64,000 bases of DNA, taken from Epiperipatus broadwayi. Taxonomy: Eukaryota > Onychophora > Udeonychophora > Euonychophora > Peripatidae. Positions 1 through 12,565 of this stretch are shown here, in pieces. Location: positions 22,521,401 to 22,585,400 of the forward strand of contig JAQFVV010000001.1 of assembly GCA_028023455.1 (NCBI GenBank), read 5' to 3'. The stretch's first letter is position 1; each line of letters starts with the position of its first letter. The translations under genes and the position numbers were made by a program. The notes under the pieces were generated by a model, which searched no databases, was not told the origin of the DNA, and saw only the letters and a program-made list of their open reading frames with translations.

Positions 1-1616
1 AGTCTGTGTTCAAATTCCCTATATTACATCTAAACTCCAAATATATAAATTGTACTTGTTTCCAAATATTACTTTAAGACATAGAAAATTATTTCTAATT
101 ATTATCTGAAATTATATCTCTGCAAAGTAGAATTAACAAGAAGGTAATAGATAACCTGATTTTTCATAGAAAGAAAAGAATATTATGCTTCTTTGAAATG
201 GAAATAGAATGAAACATTCATCAATTTTAGTAGTTATTAGGAATTAGCTGTAATATGTTTTAAGTGTATTAATGTAGTAGAGGGGAAAAAAATCAAAGAA
301 AAATATAGTTTTAATCCATTTTATAGCAAATTTCTAGTATTGTGAAGGTAACATGACAATTTGGAACCTAATTAAAAAAGCAAAATAAACTCCTGCATGC
401 ATAAACAAAAATCTCAAGGAATGAAAAATCTGTTTTTAAATTTAAGGTTCTTAATTATTTTTGGGACACTTGCTTGAAATTAGCCTCCATGATTGGTTTT
501 GATTCATTACTCTTTGAGAACAATAAAGATTACAGACTGGCAACAAAAAGTCATAAATATAATATATTTATCAGTCATAAATTTGAAAATTTTTCTGGGT
601 TTAACTATGAAGTAATGTAATGGATGGAAAGTTGTGAAGATTAAATGTTAATGCTCTCATTCTGAATGTGTTAGATTGACCTATATAATTGCATTTAGGT
701 ACAAAGATAAGATGGCCATTCTTATCTCTTAAAAGTCTCTATCTTGCTTTTGGGTTTGAGAGTGTCCTGCATACTCACTGTAACTTCGGTGAATTAGTAA
801 CATGATTGAACAGTATATGTCGAAGGCTGATTACCTTCTGATTAAAGAATTACTAATTGTAAATTATATTGTTATTAATTTAATAAACTAGCTTATGTAA
901 AGACAAATGAATGACTATTAAAATAAAAAATTCTCTAATATTAGTTTCCTATATTTAAACAAAAATCATTGGTTTAGAAATTCCATTTTACCATTATCCA
1001 TATAATTAAATCATGAAGTACTACATTACATTTACAAATCCACTTTGTGATTATAAAATAACTTTTCTATCAGTTTCTGAAAAAAATCTCATGTATAAAA
1101 GAAAAATTTTTGTTTCAAATCATGAATTTTTTACAATTTTATTTGCTTATAAGCATCTGTTTAAATAATTCTATTTATCTAAAGTTTCATAAAAACAATT
1201 TCACTTTTTGTGTGTTTAAATTGAAAATGCCATAGAATTGAAATCAAGATTAGCATCATGATTTCAATATTATGTGCATATCACGGAAAAAGTAGAGTTA
1301 ACATTTTTTAGTTTATTGTTTTACATGCAAAAACAACTCTATTTTCTTTGTAATTAATGGAACTAAAATTAATTAATTTTTTTAATTTTTTTTTTTTTTT
1401 TTGAAAAATCATTATTAGTATTTTAAATAGGTTTTTTTTTAAAAATGATAATTAAAAACAAAGCATTGTAAGAATTTTTATCTTTTAGGTGTGTATGTTG
1501 CTTTTATTTCTTTGCTTGATAACTGCTTTAAAATTTGCACCACTATCTATTTTGCATTATCTTTATATTGCATGCTTTCTCGTAATATTGTAATACTACT
1601 TTTCATGCCATTTCAG
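1..1616 (+). other. Upstream intron of the unidentified plus-strand gene
   Basis: No coding exon could be supported here. The stretch is AT-rich with T runs, and it leads into a usable polypyrimidine tract and the acceptor TTTCAG at 1611-1616. It is called intron only because the exon at 1617 begins at an acceptor and needs upstream exons. No recognisable transposon was seen. Confidence 0.5.
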
Positions 1617-1730
1617 GATGATCTTGCCTTGGACAACGACATGCAAATGAATGTGTCTCGTAAACTGAGCATGCACTTTGACACCAAAGCTAAACCCTCG
1701 CTGAAGGCTGCTGGGGTAGCTCTAATTGCT
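1617..1730 (+). CDS. Internal coding exon, gene not identified (penultimate exon)
   Basis: This 114-bp exon (38 codons) is bounded by the acceptor TTTCAG and a perfect GTAAGT donor at 1731. It is open in phase 0 at both ends, and its GC content is clearly above its surroundings. The peptide starts DDLALDNDMQMNVSRK, continues KLSMHFDTKAKPSLKAAG and ends VALIA. It is a mixed polar segment with a basic, serine-containing middle; I see no signal peptide, membrane helix or known motif. It joins in frame to the exon at 18609, the only other convincing plus-strand exon, so together they give the last 81 residues of a protein whose start lies left of the window. I do not recognise the family. The splice sites, phase match and codon-like composition make it a real exon with good confidence; the function is unknown. 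Confidence 0.75.
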
Positions 1731-1901
1731 GTAAGTACTAACATTCACAAAGCATGTGCATCTTAATTAAATTTGCTATGTTGATGACTACAGCAGCAGC
1801 CCCTAACAGAAAATGCCTTGAAGCACACTAATTAGCATGTGCCTTGATATCTACTTCTAAAATACAACATAATGGCTAGTTTTTTTAAGGTGTATCAGCT
1901 T

Positions 1902-1934
1902 TTGTGTGTGTGTATATATATATGTATACACACA
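1902..1934. repeat. (TG)n(TA)n(CA)n microsatellite
   Basis: A TG run passes into TA and then into CA, making a self-complementary dinucleotide tract. It lies about 170 bp into the intron of the unidentified gene. Confidence 0.8.
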
Positions 1935-4507
1935 TTAATGCATATTTATCCCTGATTTAATTTTTTTTTTTTTGATTGCTTATATTTTCAGTTATGATGT
2001 TTGGTTGGGTGGGAAAGTATTTTAATTGAATTTTTCATTGAATATTTTTTTTGTGTTGAATATAATTTTGCTTACTAATTTTTAAATATAAATTGAAATA
2101 TATGTTGCCAGTAAAGTATTTTATTTTAAAAACAATTTAGCAAATTTAGCACAATTGCTTTCTCATACATGTATGTATGTAAGTTTATGCTTACATGATG
2201 ATGTATGTGGGTGTTATATATGGATAATATGTGCATTTTTTTAATTGATAAAATTATTATATATTGCATCAATAAAATATTCTAACTGTAAATCACTTTC
2301 TAATCTCGAATGATTACCATGGTATAGGATTGTTGAACAGTAAGTATTTTTTACCCCATTTTATATTTTTTGATGCAAGTTTCCTATATTTAATTGTACT
2401 GTTTATTTTAATTTGATTGTTACTATCTATTTGTTTAAAACTTACTTTTATGTTTGTTAATATTTTGATTTTTTTTTTTTTGTAGCATGTAATGAATTAT
2501 TTATTATCTTTGTTTACAAAATATATCTTTGCTATATAGCAGTAGTTTTTAGACAATGTGCCAAAAGAGAAATATATACATTTTTCTTCTGATTTTTTTT
2601 ATAACACTATTTTCTTATAATTTCATAGCATAACATGCAAGATGAGATTAATAATTTATAAAATCCATTTGTTATGTGAAATAGAGTACTACAATCGTAA
2701 TTCCTGTTTGTTTGGTAATATACACTTATTCTCGACAATAATATATAAAAAAAAGAATTTTTATGCAGCATATAAAGTTTAATGGTAAATTTGTTATTTT
2801 CTGAAAGATTACTTATTTCATTTAAGTAGTTTTTAAACATAACAAAATCATTAAAAAATGCAATTTTTAAAATTTCTATTTAACTGAAATACAGTAAAAA
2901 ATATAAAAGATAATTTGACTTTACCTTTTTTTTTTGCTTCCAATTTTAAATTATAGATACCTTCATTTATTTTTAAGTTTTTAATTGCTTCACTCAATTT
3001 AAAGGCTATCTTTGTATATATATGATACGGTTTCTACAACTTTAATCATTCCTCATGTCTCACTTTATTTTTCACATTACTTTGTTTTTATGCTTCATGC
3101 CAGTTTTTGCTAAGGACCTTTTTAAAAAAAGTTCCACCTATTTTTTTATTTAGAATTCATATTTACTTTTTATTATTGAGAAAATTATTCTGTTAGTATC
3201 AGCTGTGCTTAAAAAATATTGCTGAATGCTATAAGCATGGTTTTGGAGATAATAATTCCATTGTTGGTAAATAAATAAGAATAAATGGCAACATGCTATT
3301 CTGATTATTCTGCAAATTATTTAAATGAAATTTTATATTTAGCAATTTGAAATATAATGATTTAAATTAGTATAATTGTTATGATCTGCATGCATTTAAA
3401 CTTTTGTTTACTTTTCACTCCATTTATTTTAGATGTATTATTCTTAAATCTATTTACTTTAAAATTAAGTCATTTAGGTTGTTCTTTCATTTTAAGCTCA
3501 TTTGTTTTTATAGTGATCATAGCTTAAGAACTTGGCAGGAATATTAATGGGAAGAACATATGTAAAAATTTCTACCAGTGCATTACTTTATCTATCTTCA
3601 ATAGTTGTTAAATTTACAATATTAGATATTTCAGTTTAGAACCCATTTATATTATACTTGACAATATAACCTTTTCTTGAAAGAAGAAAAGAATATATAT
3701 ATATATCTAACTAAGCAAATAAAACAATAGATTTTATTTTATTTTAAAAAAAATTATGCTGAGATTTAAATGTAAAACACATAAAATGCATTTGTGTATA
3801 TATATATTTTTTATTTGTTAGATTATTTAATGTTCTGCATTATATCCTGTTTAAGTCCTAACAACATTTACAATTTTATACTTGATTGTATTTATTGTAT
3901 TATAACTTGGCTCTGCCTGTATATATAGCATTTCTTTTCCTTTTATTTCACATTAAACTATCAAAATTATTAATAACCATGTAAATTTATATTCTACAAT
4001 GTGAGTGTAATTAGATAGATAGTGGTATTCATAAAATGGGAAAGGTACTTTATCATTTCAATGAGTGTGTATATATATATATACATGCTACTAAATTTCC
4101 ATTCTCAACACACATACTTAAAAAATGTGTGGATAAAGATATCTAAAAAGCAAATGTCTCTTCAAATGTATTTTCTGTCTGAACTAGTTGTCGTGTTTTT
4201 TATTATCCTAGTTCTATAGTGTATAATTATGATGAAATATAAATTCTTATCTAATACCATTCCATTTAAAATAAAACTTTTTATTAATAGGTGACAGGAT
4301 ACACATAGAGATATTAGATTAATTTTTTTAATGTTTTTCTGTGAAATTTCCATTTTTAAAATTAATGATTTAATTTTTAATTCATATCTTTGGTAAGAAA
4401 ATGTATATTGGCAATAAACAATACTTTATTATTTATGGCTTTATTATTATTATTATTTTTCATTAACATTGATAACTAGTGATATTGAGTATTTCATAAT
4501 TTAGTGT

Positions 4508-4530
4508 TTATTATTATTATTATTATTATT
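4508..4530. repeat. (TTA)n microsatellite
   Basis: About seven uninterrupted TTA/ATT trinucleotides. A shorter ATT run lies about 60 bp upstream near 4440. Confidence 0.85.
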
Positions 4531-5015
4531 CCAATCAGTTCTATATTAATTTTATTTTAACACAGGCAACAATTAGTAAACATTTTGGTTCATATTAATA
4601 AAAAATTTTCTTTTGTAGATACTTAAAGCAATTTAGAAACAATTATATCAGTGCCATTAAGTATTTCTACAATGTAATATTTATTGTTGACAGATTAAAA
4701 AATGACATATAATGAAATTAATAGTTTGTAGTGTATGAATTAAAGCAAGAGCATCTGTCTTGACTATATAGTATTTGAGATTTATGCATAGTTTGTCACA
4801 CTCCTTTAAAAAAAATCTTAACAAATTAAATATATTTTCTATCTGCAAGTCATTTAATACACTAGTGATTTGTAAATTGAACAGAATAAGATTGAAAATG
4901 AACGTAAAATTTTTTAGGATAATATATATTTTTTGGAAAAATGTTGGTGTGTTTCAAAAGATAAATTTACTGTGAAACAAAATTTTTATATTTCATTTCT
5001 TTACTGTCCCATAAA

Positions 5016-5023
5016 TAACATTT
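5016..5023. repeat. Left target-site duplication TAACATTT
   Basis: This 8-bp direct repeat is identical to 7794-7801 and directly abuts the left terminal inverted repeat of the 2.77-kb element. Confidence 0.8.
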
Positions 5024-5129
5024 GTTTCTCATCTGATCCTTCGTGTCAGCCGCGGGTGGCGCGATTTCTAACCAAAAACACATTAATATAAAGTTCCCGG
5101 GCTAGCGATTCTCTATTAATATTGACTTT

Positions 5130-6950
5130 TTTTTTTGTTTGTTTACAAAGTTTACTTTCTTTCATTTCTAAATTATTTTTCCCAAATAATATTTTTGACG
5201 ATGGGATAATAATACTTGTTGTTTTGTTTTTTTTTAATTTTTATTGACAAGAGGGTCTTTTTTGGTGTGTGTTCAAATAGTAATTTGTGTTTTTTTTTTA
5301 AATAGTATTACTCTTTTTGTAAAATTGGATTGCCAAAGTTTAAGAGAGAACGGGTTTTTTTGATGGATCTTTAAATAATAATTGACGTTACTTTGATAGG
5401 TTTCCATTTGATTGCCAACAACAATTAGTGGGAGAGGTGTTTTTGTGTACGATTAAATAATAATTTACATTACTTTTATAGGTTTACATTTGATTGCCGA
5501 CAACAATTATTGGGAGAAGTGGTTTTTTTTTTTTTTGTGTGTGTGTGTGTATGGTTAAATAAAAATTAAAACCATTACTTTTATCGGTTTACATTTGATT
5601 GACAACCGATTTGACTCCCTTTTGTTTATAAATTATGGTTTTGGTTCTACAAATAAATATTTTTGACAATGGGACAATAATAGTTGTAGTTTGTTTAATT
5701 TTTTATTGACAAGAGGGTGTTTTTCGGTGTAGGTTCAAATAGTAATTTGGGTTACGTTTAAATAATAAGTTACGGTCTTACTTTGATTGTTTTACATTTG
5801 ATTGCCGACACTAATTATTGGGAGAAGGGGTGTTTTTTTGTGTGTATGATTGTAGACAACAATTATTGGGAGAAGGGGTGTAACCGTTTAAAGATTAGTA
5901 GTTTACGTTACTTTTAGTGGTGGTGTCCATTTGATTGCTGACAATAATTAGTGAGAGGGGTGGGTGTTTTTGGGTGATGATTAAATACTAATTTACCTTC
6001 CTTTTATTTTACATTTGATTGCCGACAACAATTATTGGGAGAAGGGGGTTGTTTTTTTGTGTACGTTTAAATCAAAATTGAAGTTACTTTTATCGATTAT
6101 ATTTGATTTACAACCGATTTGACTTTCTTTTTTTTTTTTTCGTTTATAAATTATGGTTTTGGTTTGCCCAAAACCTAATATTTTTGACAATGGGACAATA
6201 ATAGTTGTTGTTTCTTTCATTTTTATTGACAGGAGCGGGTCTTTTTTGGTGTATGTTCAAATAGTAATTTGGGTTACTTTTAAAAAATAATTGCTTTACC
6301 TTACTTTTAGTACTTTACATTTGATTGCCGCCAACAATTAGTGGTAGGGGTGTATTTGTGTACGATTAAAGAATAATTGTACGTTACTTTTATTTTTGAC
6401 ATTTGATTGCCGACAACAATTATTGGGAGAAAGGGTTTTGCATTTTATTTTTTGTTTGTGTGTATGTTGAAATCAAAATTTAAGTGACTTTTATCGGTTA
6501 CCATTTGATTGACAACCGATATTACTTTCTTTTTTTTTTTGCGTTTATAAATTATTTGGGTTTTCCCAAATAATATTCGGTTTGACAATAGGACAATAAT
6601 AGTTGTTGTTTCTTTAATTTTGATTGACAAGAGCGAGTCTTTTTCAGTGTATGTTCAAATAGTAATTTGGGTTATGTTTAACTAATAATTTAAGGTCTTA
6701 CTTTGATTGGTTTACATTTAATTGCCGACGACAATTAGTGGAAAGGTTTTTTTTTTTCTACACGATTAAAGAATAATTGACATTCCTTTTATTTGACCGT
6801 TTGATTGCCGATGACAACAATTATTGGGAGAAGAGGGGTTTTGGGGGCTATGTTTAAATAAAAATTTTAGTTACTTTTATTTTACATTTGATTGCCGACG
6901 ACAACAATTATCGGTAGAAGAAGGGATATACGTTTAAATAAAAATTGAAG
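5130..6950. repeat. Higher-order minisatellite inside the TIR element
   Basis: A unit of roughly 80-100 bp recurs with the cores TTTGATTGCCGACAACAA and TTATTGGGAGAAGGGG near 5405, 5485, 5790, 6010, 6315, 6400, 6715, 6805 and 6885. It alternates with a second module. That module runs from an ACCGATTTGACT core, through T runs and AATATTTTTGACAATGGGAC, to GTTCAAATAGTAATTTGGG. Copies of its start lie near 5605, 6112 and 6518, giving a larger period of about 400-500 bp. Copies differ by substitutions and small indels. The strand is T/G-rich. Confidence 0.8.
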
Positions 6951-6959
6951 TTACTTCTT

Positions 6960-7307
6960 TTATTTTTGACATTTGACGAAGGCCATTTGGAATCCCTCAA
7001 ACAAGCTTGCCTTTACGAAGTGAACATTTCCGTCGGCCACAACGAGACTTACAAATGAAAGTCGAAAGATGTTTTTGGACCTCAAATCTGAATATATTTG
7101 CCGCACAATCCAATCTTTTCTTTCAGCAGCAGGATGATTTTTTTTTTTTTTTTGCTGTAGAAATATTCCAGCGCCGGCTTCCGTGTCTGGCAATTCCCAT
7201 CTTTTCAAGTTTTCTGTTTTTTGAATTAGCCATCTTCTTGGTCTCGGAAAATTTTTCGCTAAAACCTGACTCAAAGCATGATCGTTTAAAAATTTTATGC
7301 TGTCCAC
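6960..7307 (-). pseudogene. 115-codon ORF in the TIR element, possible transposase or captured-exon relic
   Basis: This minus-strand frame begins MDSIKFLNDHALSQVLAKNF and contains RPRRWLIQKTENLKRWE and a run of five lysines encoded by a poly-A stretch. It ends with SLVVADGNVHFVKASLFEGF. The last part loosely resembles the segment of hAT-type transposases where a hydrophobic stretch precedes a PF..VE..GF motif, but the key P and E are absent, so this is only suggestive. The segment is noticeably richer in GC than the rest of the element. A second frame on the same strand is also open for about 35 codons. It could be a decayed transposase piece, a captured host fragment or chance. It has no neighbouring promoter or splice context I can defend. 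Confidence 0.25.
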
Positions 7308-7574
7308 CCTAATCGATAATTTAGGAGGCTTATAGCTTTACGAGGAACAATCACGACACTGTTTAAATTGTTAAAAGGTAACTGTACATCAATTCGTCTT
7401 TAAAAAAAGGCCCCAATGAAAATTTAAATACTTTTGACATGATCAAATTAACACACCCTCGTACGATATTGTTACATAAAATACATAACACAGCATTACG
7501 ATATATTGCATGACACAAACAACTACGGCGTTTTCCTCTGCTTTTAGCATCGGAAAAAGCCACACCATTAGCCG

Positions 7575-7735
7575 CTAAGCCGAGTTAACACTCTTTCTAG
7601 ATTTTATCATAGAAAGAAGACTTAACTCCGAGTTAACACTCTACCTTTTAGCATAGAAACAAGACTTAACTCCGAGTTAACAATCTTTCTAGGATTTATT
7701 TTAGAAAGAATGCTTAAAGGCTTGGGTGTGGCTGT
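7575..7735. repeat. Three tandem hairpin repeats near the right end of the TIR element
   Basis: Three copies of a ~55-bp unit start with CCGAGTTAACACTC. Each unit is itself an inverted repeat: AGTTAACACTCTTTCTA is answered by TAGAAAGAAGACTTAACT. The array sits just inside the right TIR, a typical place for subterminal transposase-binding repeats. Confidence 0.75.
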
Positions 7736-7793
7736 GGAAACGGCATATTTCTAGAAATTAGCCGCGGCTGACACGAAGGATCAGATGAGAACC

Positions 7794-7801
7794 TAACATT
7801 T
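7794..7801. repeat. Right target-site duplication TAACATTT
   Basis: Exact copy of 5016-5023, directly after the right inverted repeat. Confidence 0.8.
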
Positions 7802-9600
7802 TTGCCAGAAGTAGACATGAGGATCTTTATAGGCAATGATTAAACCATTTACACAGGAGCAATTATATTTAGGAATATGGTCATAATATTTCTGAATTGT
7901 ATAAAATGATAATCAATATTTTAACTTTTACGAGTATTACATATAATTTGAACAATGTTAGGTTTTATAAGGTGATAAATTGGATATATTTAATGATAAC
8001 ACATGTGAAATAGTTCCCAAATATATTATTTATTTTTTTCTGTCTTAATATTCCTAATATCAAGCCATGTGTTATAATAGTTTAATTTTCTAGCTCGTAT
8101 AATCTGGTACATTCATAAAAGTTTTTTTTTTTTAATTTTTCGATCATTAATTTATTGAATACATGATTTCTAGTTTTAGATATATTTGATGAAATGTCTG
8201 AAAAATAGTGACATTTTAATGAATTTCTGCTTGATATTATAGTGCAGAATTTGAGAGCTGGAAAATAAAATCTATGTAGAAATGAAATTCTATTGAAAAT
8301 ATCAGTGATCACATAAAGATTCATATATAGTATAATTTGTATCATCACACAAAACTATAGAACAAATAATTATTGGGTTAACTAATCTATTTTTTAATGA
8401 GGATAAATACAAATAAAATCCTGCAAAAGGAGAATCTTGAAGAATATCTCTAGTGGCAGCAAGCGAAATGGAAAGTTTCATTAAGTTTATGATATTTTAA
8501 ATAGCTTCTATAAGAGTGATGAAATTTAAAAAAATATTTTAACAAATTCAAAACTAGTTTAGAATCAATCTACACAAGTTTACATTTTTTGCACGGGAGA
8601 AGGGATCGTTACTCCTAATGGGATAATGTGCTTTGAAGAATCTAGAAATTCCCACCTCATATAGTTATTAATAATTTTTGTAAATATTTGAAAGTCAGAC
8701 ACCTTAATAATGATAAACCACAGATCTGCATTTTATTTGTAATTACTTTTCTTTATGCAAAGTATGTTTTTATTTAAGGATAGGAAATTATAGTAAATCT
8801 ATTTGAAATAGTTTTAGAGAATATATTTATAAATAGTGTTTCAAGATGATTAAGCTCTGATATAGTGCTTTCTTTTGTAATATAATGCAAACTTTGATGG
8901 ATCAATCGTTGAAAATAATGGATCAGCATATTTCCCCAGTGCCATTAATAAAGGATGGTGTATCTTTTGTATAGGGCAAATATATAAGACAGCATAGTTA
9001 GTTATGGGATGGGATTTACTGTTCAAATATGAATTAATTAACTACTTTGTATTGCCAAGTAAAGAAAGTGGCTGTTTTTATTTTGAAAGGTTTTTATTAA
9101 GTGATTAGTGAAGCTAATATCTTGAATGTCAATAATTTTAATACAGTTGATGACAGGGTTACTTTTTGCAAAAAAAAAAAAAAAGGCACATATAGTTAAA
9201 TTCTGTTTTAGCTTTGACTAGGCCAAGCATGAAGAAAGTTTAGATCAAAAGGCATAATTTGCTGTTTTAAGTGCTTTTGAAAACTGATTGTGCAACAAAC
9301 TAATATCAAGTGAGGAGTATCTTCTGAAGTTGCACACAAACGTTCTTTAAAACAAAGATAAAATAAAATTAATTTTAGTATTTGGTGATTTTATGTTTGA
9401 AGATGAAAAAGAAACCTTTTATGATTTCATTATCAACATTATGAAATAGAGGCTTTATGTGCAAATAATGATTTGAGAAAATACTGTGAAAAAGATCATA
9501 TAATTTGTTGCAGTCTGATAATTTGTCATTAGAACAGTTAAAATTACATAGTTTGTAAAAGATATTTATATTTTTTAAATATATGTTTTAATTCATTAAT

Positions 9601-9754
9601 GTAGAAAATTATATAACATTAAATACTAACTAAAAAACAAATTTTTTACTAGAATTCTCTCATAACTATGTTATTAGATGAAACTGTGGTCGTGAGAGAA
9701 TTTTAATAAAAATTTTGTTTTTCAATTAGTATTTTAATATTATATGATTTTCTG
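9601..9754. repeat. Short foldback (hairpin) repeat
   Basis: Arms of about 64 bp at 9601-9664 and 9691-9754 are inverted copies with few mismatches; for example AGAATTCTCTCAT pairs with GTGAGAGAATTTT. They are separated by a ~26-bp loop. Weaker complementarity continues outside. It looks like a MITE or a foldback remnant; no clear target duplication was seen. Confidence 0.65.
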
Positions 9755-10480
9755 TTTTATTTATCATCACTAATTAAATTTTTTATTTTAATTTAAATAT
9801 ATAATTAGATTGTGTTTATTAATTAAAATTTAAAAAGTATAGTCACTTAGTCAAAAGGTCAAGTGATATTTAAGCACTAAAAGGACAGGCTGAATCCAAG
9901 TTTTATTTGATTGATTTATCTGAATTTTTCTTTTTTTGATTTTCTTCTTCTGGGAAATCCAGACCTTTTAGTTCTTGAATCTGCCATTATCATCATTGCA
10001 TTCAACAACACCAGACATTTTAGCACTGACTTTTTCTATTTTATTGTATTAATTATTATTTTATTAAAGTTGTGTTATTTACAAAGCTGTTGCTTTTTTG
10101 TTTTGTGTTTTTTTGTTCTCTATTGATACTACAGGAAGTTAATATGTAGTACTCAATTTACATTAAAAAACTTTTATATATAGTATATTTTTTATTAAAT
10201 CTTTATTAAAATTGAGTTTGATTTTAGATTTTAATATTATATAATATTTTCTTAATGTCAGTTAAAAATAAGTAATTCTTCTTTAAAGTCCTAATTTCTA
10301 ATTGGTTTTTGGCTGAGGGCATACTTTACATAATACAGAACAGCAAAGAAGATAATTTAAATGATTTAATATTATCACCATTTGGCTTGATAAATTTATC
10401 CCAATGTAAACTGACCTTATCTTCCTCTTCCATATTTTTCTATATTTCGATGAAATTTAAATTATCATTGTTGCCTTTGA

Positions 10481-10700
10481 GGATTTTGATTTTTAAAATG
10501 GATGGCATTAATATGCACTTATTTTACAATGTAAATCCAAGAAGAAAATTCTTGGATATATGACTGGGGATAAAAGAGATTTTTGATCTTTAAAATGAAT
10601 GGCTTTAAACAACATGCACATTTTTCATAATACAAAACAAAGAGGAATATTTCTGGATATATAACTAAATTTTCAACTTTTAGAATGGATGGTTTTAAAC
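10481..10700. repeat. About 2.3 tandem copies of a ~95-bp unit
   Basis: Related blocks start near 10481, 10577 and 10669. They share a TTTTTAAAATGGATGG-like core and a later TTCTTGGATATATGACT-like segment. Copies are diverged. Confidence 0.55.
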
Positions 10701-10899
10701 TTAATTTTTAATTTCAGCTGAGGAAAAATATTCCTGATTTATGTTTTATAAAAAAAATGTTTTATTGTTGCCTATTGATTACTTTATATCAGGTCATTTT
10801 TCTTGCACATTCCTATAAGAAAAACTGATTGGAATCAATATATTGCAATTCTTAAAAATAGTATAATCCCATCCATTCTCCTGTTATATATATAAATTT

Positions 10900-12300
10900 A
10901 ATAAATTCCTAATAGTTGCCAAAGGATCCATCCTTAAAAGACATCAAAAGCAATTCATTCTTGGTTAGAGCAAAACCAGCAATACTTTTTATTGTCAATA
11001 TTTATCTTTCAGTCTATCAAAGATCTGAAAATTTTAATAAAAAAATCTTATGATGATACTACAAAATAAAAGTAAAAAGAAAACATGGAAAACAAAAGTT
11101 TACAAGAAGTGAAAATCTGATCACTTTCTGAAACCTTGATAGGTGTAAAAACTTCTCTAAAAGAAGTATTACTGTCACTGCCAATGTGTTTGACAATCTT
11201 ATATGTCAGACTTAAATCCAAGATTGATAGAAATAGAAAAAGCAATATTACAGTAGAACTACAAACTTCTATTTCACATTGTTTTTCTAATTTCAATCTA
11301 GAAAACCAAATATCCTATATAGGTTTGGATGAAAATATGGTGAACAATTTTTATATCAACTTACATTGGATAGATCTTTCAAAGTAAACTGAAAACTGGT
11401 GATATTTTTATTGATCTAGTCTCCAGTTTATTATTCTTTTTTTGGAAAAATAATCTTATAAAAGTCTCCAAAATCTTTAAATTTAGGAACTCCAATAATT
11501 TATTTGATAAAATGCTTTTCTATAGAAAAATTCGGCTGTAAATCATAATTGTAACAAATAAAAAAAATTTTGCAGAATAGTCTCCTAATGATTCCATTTC
11601 TCTCATCTATTTTATTTAATGTATTCATCAATGATCTTCAGAAAACAGAATACAGGAAATTCATAAAAATATGTATTTATCTTTTCCAAAAATAAGAAAA
11701 CTTGTTAATAAAGATATCTTAATCTCAAATAAACAATATAGGCACATTCCATTTAATAATAGGGAAAATATCTTTATAAATAGAAATATCATTTGCAACA
11801 ACAAACTCAACATAATCTGAACTTATTTTCTTTGTCTATCAAAAGTTAGATCTGAAATAATAATTTTGGGATTAATCTTCTTAGAAAAATGACACACCAT
11901 TTGGATTTGTAATGCAAATACTGTAAGCACAGCTCTCTTAGTAGCAGCATATTCTACTGTGAATTATGCACTTCTATTTGAAAAAAAAAGCCCTCACACT
12001 AAATTTTTACATATGCAATTAAATATAACTATGATAAATATTATTGTATAATCATATCAACTTATCCAGGCTTTCTATCATATTTTGACTGATCTCAATA
12101 CATTGTTTCACAGAAAATGTATGAAAAGCTGTTAATTAGATTAGACTTGCCATTAACTCAAGGCATAATTTTACTACTCAAGATAGACTTCAAATTTAAA
12201 TACTTTTATGGATATAAAACTAGAAACCTTTCAAACAAATCCAAAAAAGATACTTACATATAATCTTTTTGCTGGAACCTTGCTAGGTTTTTTTTTTTTT
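10900..12300 (+). pseudogene. Degraded non-LTR retrotransposon, reverse-transcriptase remnant
   Basis: At about 11577-11640 the plus strand reads QNSLLMIPFLSS then ILFNVFINDLQ. This is the decayed form of the GVPQGS..GP.LFN.FINDL block of Jockey/CR1-type reverse transcriptases. About 20 residues later IYLF occupies the place of the catalytic YLFADD box, which is destroyed. Frames before and after are broken by many stops and frameshifts. The approximate limits come from where retro-like composition begins and from the T-rich end near 12290. It is an ancient, inactive copy in the sense orientation of the host intron. The clade is a guess from the FINDL motif. Confidence 0.5.
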
Positions 12301-12565
12301 AATTATCCATTTTCAGGGGAGTCCAAATATTTTTTTTTTTCTCAAAATTATTTTACTGAGCATGTGTTAAGTTTAAAAAAATATTAATAAATCTCTTATA
12401 TATTCCATTCACAACATTTAATTAATTTTTTTTCTTATATCTTTTATAATGTACAAATGTTAACACATTGTCATGATTTTTTTTTTGCCTTTTACATAAG
12501 ATTATCGTTGAGTATCTTTGCTATTTTTTTTGGAACATTTTGCCAAAAGAATTAAAATTTTGTAG

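Larger units (their letters stand above)
5024..7793. mobile_element. 2.77-kb TIR DNA transposon, non-autonomous, superfamily unassigned
   Basis: The ends are 32-bp inverted repeats at 5024-5055 and 7762-7793, matching at 31 of 32 positions. Each contains TTCTCATCTGATCC followed by TTCGTGTCAGCCGCGG. Flanking 8-bp duplications (TAACATTT) show insertion by a cut-and-paste transposase. The interior is mostly a higher-order tandem repeat (about 5130-6950), then a GC-richer segment with a 115-codon minus-strand ORF (6960-7307), then three short hairpin repeats (7575-7735). There is no full transposase frame, so it must have been mobilised in trans. An 8-bp duplication fits hAT, P, Merlin and some others. 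The ends do not begin CAG as in typical hAT, and I do not assign a superfamily. The near-perfect ends and duplication indicate a relatively recent insertion. Confidence 0.85.

Noticed and set aside
5024-7793. Calling the TIR element a hAT outright
   Set aside because: The 8-bp duplication fits, but the terminal sequence lacks the usual CAG start and the ORF similarity is too faint.
11048-11387. Overlapping frames of about 82 codons on both strands
   Set aside because: They fall in the decayed LINE region and are better explained as chance openings in it.
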